Position numbers and translations under genes: made by a program. The notes beneath the pieces are model-generated. The model did no database searches and had not been told where the DNA came from. It worked only from the letters and a program-made list of their open reading frames with translations. From the NCBI GenBank assembly GCA_000993205.1, contig LBVU01000005.1, positions 1-45,921 on the forward strand: 45,921 nucleotides of DNA, written 5' to 3'. Every line of letters begins with the position of its first letter. The stretch's first letter is position 1. The stretch is from Candidatus Woesebacteria bacterium GW2011_GWB1_39_10 (GTDB lineage: Bacteria > Patescibacteriota > Microgenomatia > UBA8517). Of this stretch, positions 7,824-15,665 are shown one piece after another.

Positions 7824-7859
7824 TATATGCACCGTTAAAGGTAACACCCTGTAAGGTTG
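7824..7859. repeat. Dispersed palindromic repeat (ATATACACC family)
   Basis: ATATGCACCGTTAAAGGTAA with CCCTGTAAGGTTGG; a diverged copy 5 nt after the 21-bp REP. Confidence 0.5.
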
Positions 7860-7897
7860 GACTTTTCTTCTAAAAACAGATGTGGTATTATCGGGCC

Positions 7898-8182
7898 ATG
7901 AGCGCAGAATCATCATTACCAAAAGGTGACCCGGATAAAGTCAAAAAAGTCGAGGGGCCAACCATACTGACAAACCGGGGCTTCGAGACTCCTGTCAGTT
8001 TATCCGTTGGAGATGAGGAAGATATTTTTGCCCTACTTCGGGCAAAGGGGTGGTCGGAGGCATCGATAGCAGCCTTTAAATCAGGAAAAATCATCGAAAG
8101 AAGAGTAATGAAACTGAAGGTGGATAGGGATTTGATCTTAGGTGAGAGTTGGGAAGGCAAAAAAGACGACGAAGGCCATTAG
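7898..8182 (+). CDS. Hypothetical protein, 94 aa, leaderless
   Basis: The ATG at 7898 is chosen over an upstream in-frame ATG at 7880 because an extended -10 (TGGTATTAT, box 7886-7891) ends 6 nt before it, which would give a leaderless transcript. The product is a charged 94-residue protein (MSAESSLPKGDP) with a helix GDEEDIFALLRAKGWSEASI that resembles a small DNA-binding or SAP-like helical pair, though I cannot assign a family. No ribosome-binding site is present. Confidence 0.6.
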   Translation: MSAESSLPKGDPDKVKKVEGPTILTNRGFETPVSLSVGDEEDIFALLRAKGWSEASIAAFKSGKIIERRVMKLKVDRDLILGESWEGKKDDEGH

Positions 8183-8191
8183 TTTGACCTA

Positions 8192-8221
8192 TTGACGCTT
8201 TGGCCAAATCCTTGGTATAAT
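8192..8221 (+). promoter_or_regulatory. Strong promoter upstream of the tRNA-Ala/23S segment
   Basis: TTGACG (8192-8197), an 18-nt spacer and TATAAT (8216-8221). It is the best promoter found upstream of the 76-aa gene, tRNA-Ala and 23S. It may replace the lost 16S-linked promoter for 23S and 5S, with a leader hairpin CTTTG/CAAAG just downstream. Confidence 0.6.
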
Positions 8222-8351
8222 CCCACTAGTCTTTGAACGGAACAAAGAGCATTTAATGAGAATTACACTAATTTCAACCAAAAAAAGCGCAAGTTTGCGT
8301 GGTTAAGCGGAATTAGGCTCGTATCTTCAAAATGTTTCCTCCGACTTCAAA

Positions 8352-8582
8352 GTGAATGTCATGAAAATCCTGTCTGATAAAGAAAAGTTAGATGCACTTT
8401 TGAAAAAATTAAGTGAGTATGAGGCCAAAGTTGACTTTCGGATGAAGCATTTTAGGGGGGTTGCCCACGAATCGGCATCCGGGGAGTTGGCAAGTAGTGA
8501 GCTCAAGGTTTTGCAGGATATTGTTGCAAACTTGAAGACCGAAATCAGAGCATTGGAAGAAAAGATGGGCATCAAGAAGTAA
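8352..8582 (+). CDS. Small coiled-coil protein, 76 aa
   Basis: The product is 76 residues, almost entirely helical and highly charged, with heptad-like leucines (LDALLKKLSEYEAK; LKVLQDIVANLKTEIRALEEKMG). A second in-frame ATG is at 8361. No family is recognised; it could form a dimeric coiled coil. It ends 5 nt before tRNA-Ala and follows the 8192 promoter, so it may be co-transcribed with tRNA-Ala and 23S. Confidence 0.6.
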   Translation: MNVMKILSDKEKLDALLKKLSEYEAKVDFRMKHFRGVAHESASGELASSELKVLQDIVANLKTEIRALEEKMGIKK

Positions 8583-8587
8583 TTTTT

Positions 8588-8661
8588 GGGCCTGAAGTTT
8601 ACCCGGTTTGAACACATCATTTGCAATGATGAGGCAGAGGGTTCGACTCCCTCCAGGTCCA
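8588..8661 (+). tRNA. tRNA-Ala (anticodon UGC)
   Basis: Acceptor GGGCCTG pairs with CAGGTCC and contains the G3-U70 wobble that marks tRNA-Ala. The D stem is GTTT/GAAC, the anticodon stem CATCA/TGATG has loop TTTGCAA (anticodon TGC), and the T arm is GAGGG-ttcgact-CCCTC, followed by discriminator A. CCA is not encoded. tRNA-Ala(UGC) is one of the two classical 16S-23S spacer tRNAs and is still upstream of 23S here. Confidence 0.94.
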
Positions 8662-8822
8662 CTGAGAACTGGTAGAGGATTTTAAACAGATTGTTTAAGT
8701 AGGTTCGATTCCTACTAAGTCCACCCTTCGGCTACGCTCAGGGCGAGCCGTTTAACAGTCAAAGATGTTAGTTAAGGCTTACTGGAGTCTATGGGAAGGT
8801 TCGATTCCTTCCAAGTTTACAC
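8662..8822 (+). pseudogene. Two tRNA-like remnants after tRNA-Ala
   Basis: Two more T-arm sequences follow tRNA-Ala: GTAGG-ttcgatt-CCTAC then TAAGTCC-A (to 8724), and GAAGG-ttcgatt-CCTTC then CAAGTTT-A (to 8820). Neither has a matching 5' acceptor strand at tRNA distance. The first has a stem TTAAA/TTTAA with loop CAGATTG, which would read GAU but lacks U33. A REP-like hairpin (CCCTTCGGC/GCTCAGGG) lies between them. They look like decayed tRNA genes; intron-containing or unusual tRNAs are a less likely alternative. Confidence 0.4.
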
Positions 8823-8866
8823 TGATCCGTCTAGCGGCGGAAAATAGAACGTTAAAATTTGAAAAT

Positions 8867-8891
8867 ATTTTAAGAAGAAGGTCGCGTCCCA
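8867..8891 (+). other. Left arm of the precursor-23S processing stem
   Basis: Positions 8875-8891 are perfectly complementary over 17 bp to 13833-13849 on the other side of 23S, and the match extends through flanking AT pairs. This is the long-range stem expected for RNase III release of pre-23S. Confidence 0.8.
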
Positions 8892-8893
8892 GA

Positions 8894-9097
8894 CTTGTGC
8901 GTAGCACAAGGAAATTCTAGGCACAATTTCCTTAAGCTCGAAATCCGAAATCCGAAATACTAAACAAATTCTAATTTTAAAAATCCAAAATTATAAACGG
9001 TTTGGAACATTTTAATTTAGAATTTAGATATTGTTTCGAATTTCGATATTCGAATTTGGAATTTTATGTTCGGATTTTCTCGTGCTATGCACGAGGT
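8894..9097. repeat. Long AT-rich palindromic element (family C) in the 23S leader
   Basis: Two short hairpins, CTTGTGC-gta-GCACAAG and CTCGTGC-tat-GCACGAG, bound about 180 nt of self-complementary AT-rich DNA built from CGAAATCCGAAAT-type repeats. It lies inside the pre-23S stem but outside mature 23S. Related short sequence occurs in the radA linker (23911-23970) and upstream of the M23 peptidase (40283-40318). This stretch of more than 200 nt has no gene. Confidence 0.6.
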
Positions 9098-9373
9098 GTG
9101 TGGGATCGCAAGAGTAAGAAACGCAGACAGTGAATGCCTTGCTTCTCATCTCCGAAGAAGGACGTACATGGTCACGATAGTCGTCGGGTAGGAGCCACGA
9201 TCCATTGATCCGACGGTGTCCGAATGGGGAAACCCTTCCAGCTTTGCTGGAAACTTAGCCTCCAAATGTGTTCCGCAAGGAATGTTATAAAGGCTAATGT
9301 GGGAACCGCCCGAACTGAAACATCTCAGTAGGGCGAGGAATATAAATCAATTTACCCCCTTTACGGGGGGCGA

Positions 9374-9405
<32 letters not shown>

Positions 9406-9417
9406 CAGTCTAAACCC

Positions 9418-9560
9418 AGTGCGTTGCACAGGGAATTTCTAAGTGCTCTAATTAACCTAATTAACCTAAATAAGCACCAAGTACCAATTTAAAATTTTGG
9501 AATTGGTAATTATTTAGAAATTAGAATAATTAGAAATTAGGAATTTCGCGCGCAGCGCGT
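9418..9560. repeat. 23S loop insertion 1 (palindromic IVS-like, family A)
   Basis: A small hairpin GTGCGTTGCAC opens the insertion and CGCGCGCAGCGCG closes it. Between them, GGAATTTCTAAG..CTAATT on the left is complementary to AATTAGAAATTAGGAATTTC on the right. By surrounding conserved sequence it sits in domain I, roughly E. coli 265-290. It shares long identity with insertion 2 and with the loop of the second intron (about 13181-13265). Confidence 0.75.
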
Positions 9561-9749
9561 TGGGGGTTGCAGGAGCCCGACGTGGGATTAACTTTTGATA
9601 GCAGAATAGTCTGGAATGGCTAATCATAGGAAGTGAAAATCTTGTATGCAAAATCAAAAGTTACCCTAGGGAATTCCTAAGTACCACGGAACACATATTC
9701 TGTGGGAAACGGGGGGAACCATCCTCCAAGACTAAATAAGATGAGAGAG

Positions 9750-9786
<37 letters not shown>

Positions 9787-9845
9787 CTGAGTGAAACACT
9801 CAATGAAATAGAACCTGAAACTGTTTGCGAACAATCCGATAGAGC

Positions 9846-10000
9846 CGTGCGTTGCACAAGGAATTTCTAAGTGCTCTAATTGCACTAATTGACCTAAATA
9901 AAACCCAAGCACCAAGTCCAACCAAAATTTGGATTTTGGGAATTGGTAATTATTTAGAAATTAGAATAATTAGAAATTAGGAATTTCGCGCGCAGCGCGT
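9846..10000. repeat. 23S loop insertion 2 at helix 25 (family A)
   Basis: It has the same hairpin borders and inner palindrome as insertion 1. Flanking sequence (CCTGAAACTGTTTGCGAACA before it, the GTGCCTATTGAAGAATGAGC block after) puts it at helix 25, a classical site of 23S intervening sequences in Salmonella, Yersinia and others. Such insertions are normally cut out by RNase III without re-ligation. Confidence 0.75.
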
Positions 10001-10478
10001 GGTGATATCGTGCCTATTGAAGAATGAGCCGGCGAGTTGTTTTAACTTCCCCTGTCTAACCAAGTTATTTGGGGAGGCGTAGGGAAACCAAGTCTTAAAA
10101 GGCGCATAAAGGAAGTTAAATCAGACCCGAAACCAGGTGAGCTAACCATGAGCAGGGTGAAGGAGATAGAAATATCTGTGGAAGCCCGAACCCGTTGTCG
10201 TTGCAATGACATGGGACGACTTGTGGTTAGTGGCAATATACCTAACGAACCTGGAGATAGCTGGTTCTCCCCGAAAGGTCTATTATGTTGGCTGTAGAGC
10301 ACTAGATGGGTTGGAGAGCGCAAGCAATTCAACTCAATTAAACTCCGAATACTAACGTTAATTATCATACTAGACAGACATATCGGGCTAAGCTGATATG
10401 TCGAAAGGGAAACAACCCAGATTTTCAGCTAAGGCCTCTAAATTACAACTAAGTTTTAAAGGAAGTACGTGTCCGAAA

Positions 10479-10535
<57 letters not shown>

Positions 10536-10600
10536 TGGTCGATTAGGGCGCGTGCGCCTAAGATTTATCGAGGATAAGTTGTATGCCGAAGCTAGAAATG

Positions 10601-10747
10601 CTTGTGCGTAGCACAAGAATTTTCAATGATCAGTTTTCAATTTTCAATAAATTTTCATTTGTTTAATTTTCAATTTTGAATTTTAAATTTTTGATTTTAA
10701 TTGTAAATTGTAAATTGTAAATTGGTAATTCTCGTGCTGTGCACGAG
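10601..10747. repeat. 23S loop insertion 3 at helix 45 (family B)
   Basis: Bounded by CTTGTGC-gta-GCACAAG and CTCGTGC-tgt-GCACGAG, it contains TTTTCAAT repeats on the left and TTGTAAATTGTAAATTG on the right, which pair with each other. The flanks (CCGAAGCTAGAAATG and GTGGTAGGGGAGCGTTC) place it at helix 45, the second classical IVS site. Similar sequence flanks the four-helix-bundle gene at 44373-44738. Confidence 0.75.
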
Positions 10748-10989
10748 TGTGGTAGGGGAGCGTTCCGATTGCGGTGAAGCTGTTCTGTAAGGAATGGTGG
10801 AGCGGTCGGGAGTGAGAATGTCGGCTTGAGTAGCGCACAATTACCGTGAGAATCGGTAGCACCGAATGTTCAAGGTTTCCACTGCAAGATTCGTTCACAG
10901 TGGGTTAGTCGGTACCTAAGGCGAGGCCATATTGGCGTAGTCGATGGAAGAGTAGTCAAAATTCTACTATTTGGTTTGAATCGACAACC

Positions 10990-11135
10990 TCGTGCATGGC
11001 ACGAGAATTTTCAATTATCAATGATCAATTTTCAATAAATTTTCATTTATTCAATTTTCAATTTTGGAATTTTGAATTTGGAGTTTAATTGTAAATTGTA
11101 AATTGTAAATTGATAATTCTCCTGCTGTGCATGAG
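10990..11135. repeat. 23S loop insertion 4 (family B)
   Basis: It has the same organisation as insertion 3, opening with CTCGTGC-atg-GCACGAG and closing with the diverged CTCCTGCTGTGCATGAG. The inner sequence is about 90 percent like insertion 3 by eye. It lies in domain III after GGCGTAGTCGATGG, approximately E. coli 1400-1500. Confidence 0.75.
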
Positions 11136-11641
11136 TAGCTGGGGATTGACCAAATTGGAAAATCAGAGCCCATTATTGAATTTGGGTTCAAGCTGCAAGA
11201 CAGTATTGTGTGGAAAATCCCGCAGTATGATTAATCGAGCAGTCATGTAAACTCTGTCGCGAGATAGGGGATTCTGAACGTTTCAGTTTGCAGGAAAAGG
11301 TTCGCAGCAAGAGTCAAACTAAGCCGTACCGCAAACCGACACAGGTGAACTGGGGGAGTACCCTAAGGTGATCGAGAGACAAATTCTCAAGGAACTCGGC
11401 AAAAAAACTATCCGTAACTTTGGGAGATGGGTTGCCCGGCATAATAACCGGGTGGCACCGAAAGTTTGCTAGTCGACTGTTTACCAAAAACACAGGTCCG
11501 TGCAAAGACGAAAGTCGAAGTATACGGGCTGACGCTTGTCCAGTGCCGGTAAGTTAAGAAGAGGGGTGGCTCGTCGCAAGATGAATTGCTCTGAATTGAA
11601 GCTCCGGTGAACGGCAGCAGTAACTATAACTGTTCTAAGGT

Positions 11642-12405
11642 GGAATTCAAACTGCCTTAGGTGAAAGGTTTTAACTCCTTTCCGTCCGCCATGCGGCGGA
11701 CGAATAATTTGGCTAAATGCTGGAACATCTGAGTATCTCAAACTAGTAATTGACTACGTGTTTAGTTCGGTCAATACTGAAAATGTTATGAGTGCAGAAA
11801 ATCAGCAGGAAAGACTAATTAGTTCCGATTGGATTGTTGGTTTTGTTGAAGGCGAAGGTTGTTTTTCAGTCGGTTTTATAAAACAACCGGACCGTAGTTA
11901 CAAAAAAGGCTATAAAACCGGTATCCAGGTTTGGCATGAATTTGCAATAACCCAGGGTGCGAGCAGTCTTAATGCTTTAAAGAAAATTAAAAAGTTTTTT
12001 AAAGTTGGCAATATTTATATCAACAAAAGATACGACAATCACACAGAACATTTATATAGATATGTGGTTCGGAAAAGGGAAGACTTGTTAAAAGTTGTAA
12101 TCCCATTTTTTAAATCACATAAAATGCATACCCAGAAGAAAGAACAATTTGAAAGATTTGTTAAAACTTTTGAAATGGTTATGAAAGGAAATCATCTTTC
12201 TAATGAAGGATTGATTAAAATAATCAAAATTGCAGAAAATATGAATGTTAAAAAAGATCGAAGTGAATTAATTAGAATCCTCAGAGAACACATGCCGAAC
12301 ATTGAATAAATTTCAATGAAGATATGTTCCCGACTGCATAGCGATGTGCAGGTATACCCAATTTGGGTATACATAATCCTAATAAATATTAGGACGAAGA
12401 TTTCA
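11642..12405 (+). ncRNA. Group I intron in 23S at the E. coli 1931 site
   Basis: The 5' exon ends CTAAGGT, with the T at 11641. The guide sequence GCCTTAG just inside the intron pairs with it and makes the required G-U at the splice site. The core has GGCTAAATGCTGGAACATC near 11710, AATCAGCAGGAAAGACTAA at 11799-11817 and P7 strands GAACAT (12297) and ATGTTC (12325), followed by P9-type hairpins. The 3' exon resumes AGCGAAGTTCC at 12406. The apparent last intron base is A rather than the usual G, so the 3' end is uncertain by a few bases. Introns with LAGLIDADG genes at this exact site are known in Thermotoga and Simkania. Confidence 0.88.
11788..12309 (+). CDS. LAGLIDADG homing endonuclease (intron-encoded)
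   Basis: This 173-aa protein starts MSAENQQERL. The single LAGLIDADG motif is WIVGFVEGEGCF at residues 15-26, with the catalytic acidic residue in the EGEG part, so it should act as a homodimer like I-CreI. It cuts intronless 23S genes at the insertion site and so spreads the intron. Both gene ends overlap the intron core: the first codons cover the conserved AATCAGCAGGAAAG element and the last codons (MPNIE) cover a P7 strand. I prefer ATG 11788 to the upstream GTG at 11758. Codon use is more AT-rich than the rRNA, as expected of a mobile gene. Confidence 0.9.
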   Translation: MSAENQQERLISSDWIVGFVEGEGCFSVGFIKQPDRSYKKGYKTGIQVWHEFAITQGASSLNALKKIKKFFKVGNIYINKRYDNHTEHLYRYVVRKREDLLKVVIPFFKSHKMHTQKKEQFERFVKTFEMVMKGNHLSNEGLIKIIKIAENMNVKKDRSELIRILREHMPNIE

Positions 12406-12525
12406 AGCGAAGTTCCTTGCCAGGTGAGTTCTGGCCCGCATGAATAGCGTAACGAGCTAGCAACTGTCTTGAGAGTTTACTCGGCGAAATAGCGATGGCT
12501 GTGAAGACGCGGCCTACTTCTACAT

Positions 12526-12556
<31 letters not shown>

Positions 12557-12602
12557 AGTAGACATTGCTTTCATATTTTTTGATTGTCTAGAATAGGTGG
12601 GA

Positions 12603-12621
12603 CCCTGAACTTGTTTCAGGG
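12603..12621. repeat. CCCTGAA/TTCAGGG palindrome in a 23S loop
   Basis: A 19-bp hairpin (arms CCCTGAA and TTCAGGG) replaces a variable loop. Relatives are at 589-609, 13587-13605 and 40050-40070. Confidence 0.55.
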
Positions 12622-12954
12622 ATAATATGTAATACCACTCGTTGAGAAATGTGAGGCTTACCTTGTTCCGATGGAGACTCGGAAGGGAAACGTGTTTGCT
12701 GGGCAGTTTTACTGGGGCGGTACCCTGCCAAAATGTAACGCAGGGACACAAAGGTTGGCTTTCCACCGATGGAAACGGTGGGTAAAGCGCAAAGGTTTAA
12801 GCCAGCTTGACTGCAAGGGATACATCCCGCGCAGGTACGAAAGTAGGTCTTAATGATCCTCCAAGGCACAATGGGTGTGCCTGGAGCTTAATGGATAAAA
12901 GCTACCCCGGGGATAACAGAGTAGTCGCGCCCGAGCGTCCATAGCGACGGCGCT

Positions 12955-13401
12955 AAGCTGTCTTTCTATACAACGTTGTGAATCATTCCGATTAAATCGG
13001 AAGTAGAGGTTTAGTATATTTTGTTATACCTATAGAACCAATACACCAGTTATTGGAATAAATTTGACTATTTGCTGGAAACACCGGTGAATCTTGTACT
13101 ACCCTGAGCGACTTCATAAGGAGTCGAATGGGTAAAAATGTATCAAGTGCGGTCAATCAGCAGGAAAGACTAAGAGAATGACTAATTATTCTAATTACTA
13201 ATTGACCTAAATAAATCCCAGGTTGGAACTTATTTAGAAATTAGAAATTAAAACTTAGGAATTTTCTTGGAATCCTCACAGACTATACGCCAAAGTCCCG
13301 AGCGACCCAGAGGAGTCGAGGGAGAAGATATAGTCGGATCCTACGAGCGATCGTAGGTCCCTGAAACACAGGAGTGTGTTTTAGGGTTTAAAACAATTAT
13401 G
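12955..13401 (+). ncRNA. Second group I intron in 23S domain V, 5' end damaged
   Basis: The core is clear: GACTATTTGCTGGAAACACC at 13067-13086, AATCAGCAGGAAAGACTAA at 13155-13173, GACTATACG at 13280 and AAGATATAGTC at 13325. It ends with two perfect terminal hairpins and a final G at 13401, and the 3' exon starts TCGGACTCTATCC, matching E. coli from about 2605. The guide sequence GCTGTCTT (12957-12964) would pair with GAGACAGT, the exon expected just before that site, but this exon is not in front of the intron. Instead 23S sequence of about position 2489 abuts it. There is no protein gene; the peripheral loop holds a family A palindrome. Confidence 0.8.
13181..13265. repeat. Family A palindrome in the loop of the second intron
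   Basis: ACTAATTATTCTAATTACTA pairs with TTAGAAATTAGAAATT-type sequence and shares the words GACCTAAATAAA and TTATTTAGAAATTAG with 23S insertions 1 and 2. It occupies the position where the first intron carries its endonuclease gene. Confidence 0.6.
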
Positions 13402-13532
13402 TCGGACTCTATCCTGTAGAAGCGTTGGAATCTTGAGGAGAGCTGGGGACAGTACGAGAGGACCTCCCTGGGGGAATCCCTGGTGTGCCGGTTATAGCGT
13501 CAGCTGTAACGCCGGGTAGCTACATTCCCAAC

Positions 13533-13565
<33 letters not shown>

Positions 13566-13586
13566 GCCTCCGAGATTAGGATTCCT

Positions 13587-13605
13587 TCCTGAACTTGTTT
13601 CAGGA
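13587..13605. repeat. CCTGAA/TTCAGG palindrome in 23S domain VI
   Basis: A 19-bp hairpin (TCCTGAA/TTCAGGA) with the same ACTTG-type loop as at 12603, in a variable stem of the 3' domain. Confidence 0.5.
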
Positions 13606-13709
13606 GCAGACCCCCGACAGAATATCGGGTTAATCGGTTAGCGCTGGAAGTCCCGTAAGGGATTAAGGCTACTAATGCGAATTGGTCAAAATCTTTCGAT
13701 CCCTCACAG

Positions 13710-13856
13710 GGTTCGTGCGTTGCACTTAGTACATAGTACAGAGTACGCAGTACATAGTTGGGAACAAAATATTTGTTTTCTCTATGTACTTTGTACTAAA
13801 TTCTGTGTACTGCGAGCAATGTGCGAGCCAAGTGGGACGCGACCTTCTTTTTAAAA
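13710..13856. repeat. Long palindromic element (family D) and right arm of the pre-23S stem
   Basis: After mature 23S, GTGCGTTGCAC is followed by an inverted repeat of AGTACATAGTACAGAGTACG-type sequence (left arm about 13718-13751, right arm about 13779-13812). The segment 13833-13849 then pairs with 8875-8891 to close the precursor stem. The remainder to 14013 holds only hairpins, including a perfect CTGATTTTTC/GAAAAATCAG at 13907-13930, and no gene. Confidence 0.6.
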
Positions 13857-14013
13857 TAGATTTCAATTGTAGGCACTGCTTGCAGTGCAAAATTGAACCT
13901 AGTTATCTGATTTTTCAGTAGAAAAATCAGCAAATGTTCTTTTCAAGATATTGTTCCCCGAATAAATTCTTTCAGAATTTTACGGGGTAAACTGGTGTCT
14001 TTTTTTGAAATTA

Positions 14014-14143
14014 AGTTGGCTTGGTGATTTGTGCGAAGTAGACCGACCCGATCCCTTTCCGAACTCGGAAGTCAAATGCTTCAGCGTTGACGATAGTTGT
14101 GGGGCAACCTACCGCGAAAATAAATCATTGCCAGGCCAACTTA
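14014..14143 (+). rRNA. rrf: 5S ribosomal RNA
   Basis: The conserved internal block CCGAACTCGGAAGTCAA lies at 14059-14075, preceded by GACCCGATCCC-like sequence. The ends pair: AAGTTGGC at 14014 with GCCAACTT at 14136-14143. It follows 23S by about 300 nt on the same strand. After it, 14144-14283 holds no gene; it ends with TTCCTCTAA-type AT-rich repeats also seen around 20370-20475. Confidence 0.92.
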
Positions 14144-14283
14144 ATTCCAAAACAAAAGCTCATCAGCCTTCGCCAAGACTTCGGCCGACACAGTCGCCAG
14201 CTCGCCCCGCGAAGCTTCAGCGAAATGGGGAACAATATTTTGAATAAATTCCCCTAGATTCCTCTAATTTCCTCTAAGTTCCT

Positions 14284-14943
14284 TTATCTCAAACAGTCCG
14301 GTGCCAATCTAAACCCCGCATTTTCAGCCTCTTTCCCGCTACAAAAAAATCCCTCACCAATATCTAAATCAAGTACAATTTGATTGTAATGGCGGCAGAT
14401 AGGTAAATGGTAAAAATGTTCGCCGGTTCCTTTATCTATATTTCCTTTAATAACACAGTTTTTAGATGGGGGAGTTGGATTAATCTTTTTGCACAGACTT
14501 GAATATATCCCTCTCTTATTTTCTTTGGCGTCCTTATATGCCGCTTTTAGATCTTCCGATTTCGAATTTGGATCATAATTTGGCCTTGCCCATCCTGCTT
14601 CCAGCATCTTCTCATTGACAGGGTGCGACCCTGTCAGTCCGATAGTCTGCACCAATCCCATACGTCTGCCATAAACATCTCTTTTTTCATCGGTGATCCT
14701 AACAACTTTATTCAAAATCAAACTTTTAAGTAAGGAAGCGCTCTCTGATGCTCCACAATTTCCTAGTTCCGGCGCGTCGATTCCCAGTAGGCGGATTCTG
14801 TCTCCATTACCCAGAGTAAAAGTATCCCCGTCATGGACCTCAGTAACTGTCATTTCGCGGTTTTTCGAGATTAAAAAGTAGCCATTTAAAGCTATCGAAG
14901 TCAAAATAACGATACCAATTCCAATTTTCTTAAGAAAATTCAT
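14284..14943 (-). CDS. Secreted or membrane-anchored thermonuclease (SNase family)
   Basis: The 219-aa protein has an N-terminal membrane helix (about 5-25) and a staphylococcal-nuclease domain (about 31-150): VHDGDTFTL (36-44), RIRLLGIDAPE (49-59) and DVYGRRMG (89-96), with Arg51 and Arg93 as likely catalytic arginines. A C-terminal Cys/His domain follows (Cys163, HFYHLPICRHY near 176-186, Cys197), as often found appended to such nucleases. It should hydrolyse nucleic acids outside the cell, perhaps for nucleotide scavenging. A 21-bp REP palindrome (14616-14636) is read in frame as LTGSHPVN at residues 103-110. A 28-bp operator-like palindrome lies 51 bp upstream, and a -10-like TATGAT sits only about 8 nt before the ATG. 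Confidence 0.9.
   Translation of the reverse strand: MNFLKKIGIGIVILTSIALNGYFLISKNREMTVTEVHDGDTFTLGNGDRIRLLGIDAPELGNCGASESASLLKSLILNKVVRITDEKRDVYGRRMGLVQTIGLTGSHPVNEKMLEAGWARPNYDPNSKSEDLKAAYKDAKENKRGIYSSLCKKINPTPPSKNCVIKGNIDKGTGEHFYHLPICRHYNQIVLDLDIGEGFFCSGKEAENAGFRLAPDCLR
14616..14636. repeat. 21-bp REP palindrome, copy 3, in the nuclease gene
   Basis: Arms TGACAGGGT and ACCCTGTCA lie wholly inside the thermonuclease gene and add about seven codons in frame between two conserved parts of the SNase domain. Confidence 0.75.
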
Positions 14944-14993
14944 ATCTATCTATCATAATCTTAATTTCAGTTTACTGAAACCCAGAATTAACA

Positions 14994-15021
14994 TGTATCA
15001 TTGTAACGTTACAGTGATACA
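14994..15021. promoter_or_regulatory. 28-bp operator-like palindrome, copy 2
   Basis: TGTATCATTGTAAC and GTTACAGTGATACA form an inverted pair of the half-site TTACARTGATACA. It is 51 bp upstream of the thermonuclease start on the minus strand. Confidence 0.5.
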
Positions 15022-15089
15022 AAACAAGCCTTGGAAAATAAGAAAAAAGAAAGACGAATTTTGACCAGGGTATTTTTTGTGGGGGAAAA

Positions 15090-15290
15090 CTACTGAATTG
15101 CAACCCAATCTCTATAAGCCTTTGGATCTCTGCTCCAACTGTGTTCACCGTGACCATTCATAAAAAGTGTGAAACCGTCCACTTCGATTCTTTCAAACGG
15201 TATTCCATTCTCTTCAGATTTGATAACATATTGTCCAAGTTCTGGCAGTTTTGCCAACTCACCGTCTTGTATTGAAATAGATTCTAACAT
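15090..15290 (-). CDS. Small hypothetical protein, 66 aa
   Basis: The product is 66 residues, soluble, with a possible beta-rich middle (RIEVDGFTLFMNGHGEHSW) and Trp/His-rich end. No family is recognised. A TAAACT -10 lies 10 nt before the ATG and a 28-bp operator-like palindrome lies about 40-67 bp upstream, so it resembles other leaderless, operator-controlled genes here. Confidence 0.55.
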   Translation of the reverse strand: MLESISIQDGELAKLPELGQYVIKSEENGIPFERIEVDGFTLFMNGHGEHSWSRDPKAYRDWVAIQ

Positions 15291-15329
15291 ATTGAGCCTA
15301 GTTTACTTCTTCTTCTCTCAAATCAAGAT

Positions 15330-15357
15330 TGCTACAGTGATATGTATCAGTGTAGCA
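15330..15357. promoter_or_regulatory. 28-bp operator-like palindrome, copy 3
   Basis: TGCTACAGTGATAT and GTATCAGTGTAGCA contain the same half-site as the other two copies but facing the opposite way. It sits between the divergent 66-aa and 63-aa genes. Confidence 0.45.
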
Positions 15358-15473
15358 AATTTGTAAGACAGCATCTCCAAATTAATTCTTTGACTACAGT
15401 CTCTTTTAGGCGTAAACTTCTCCCAATCGTTGTTAAACGAGGTTCTTTTTCAAATTCATGTAAGGAGACAGAA

Positions 15474-15665
15474 ATGACCAAAAATAGATGGCGAAGTCTT
15501 GGATTTAGCTTTTTCTGTTTGACGGCCGGATTGGTAAGTTTGGCGCTCGATCCTTTAAATTGGGGACTCCCGGCGGTTTTTGCCATCTTCGGCCTGGTTG
15601 GATCAATCGCCAGTGGTTGGCCGCTTTGGAGGGAAATGTTGGAACGTTTGAGGAGGCTGTTATGA
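15474..15665 (+). CDS. Small membrane protein, 63 aa
   Basis: I choose ATG 15474 because AAGGAG precedes it by 8 nt; the frame is open upstream but that part covers the regulatory region. The 63 residues (MTKNRWRSLGFSFFCLTAGL) have two hydrophobic helices (about 8-24 and 32-48) and a basic amphipathic tail (WREMLERLRRLL). The function is unknown. Its stop overlaps the start of the next gene (ATGA), indicating translational coupling. Confidence 0.6.
   Translation: MTKNRWRSLGFSFFCLTAGLVSLALDPLNWGLPAVFAIFGLVGSIASGWPLWREMLERLRRLL

Noticed and set aside
12955-13401. Group I intron inserted at E. coli about 2489
   Set aside because: The guide sequence matches the exon before about 2605 and not GACGGCGCT, so the junction at 12954 is not a natural splice site.
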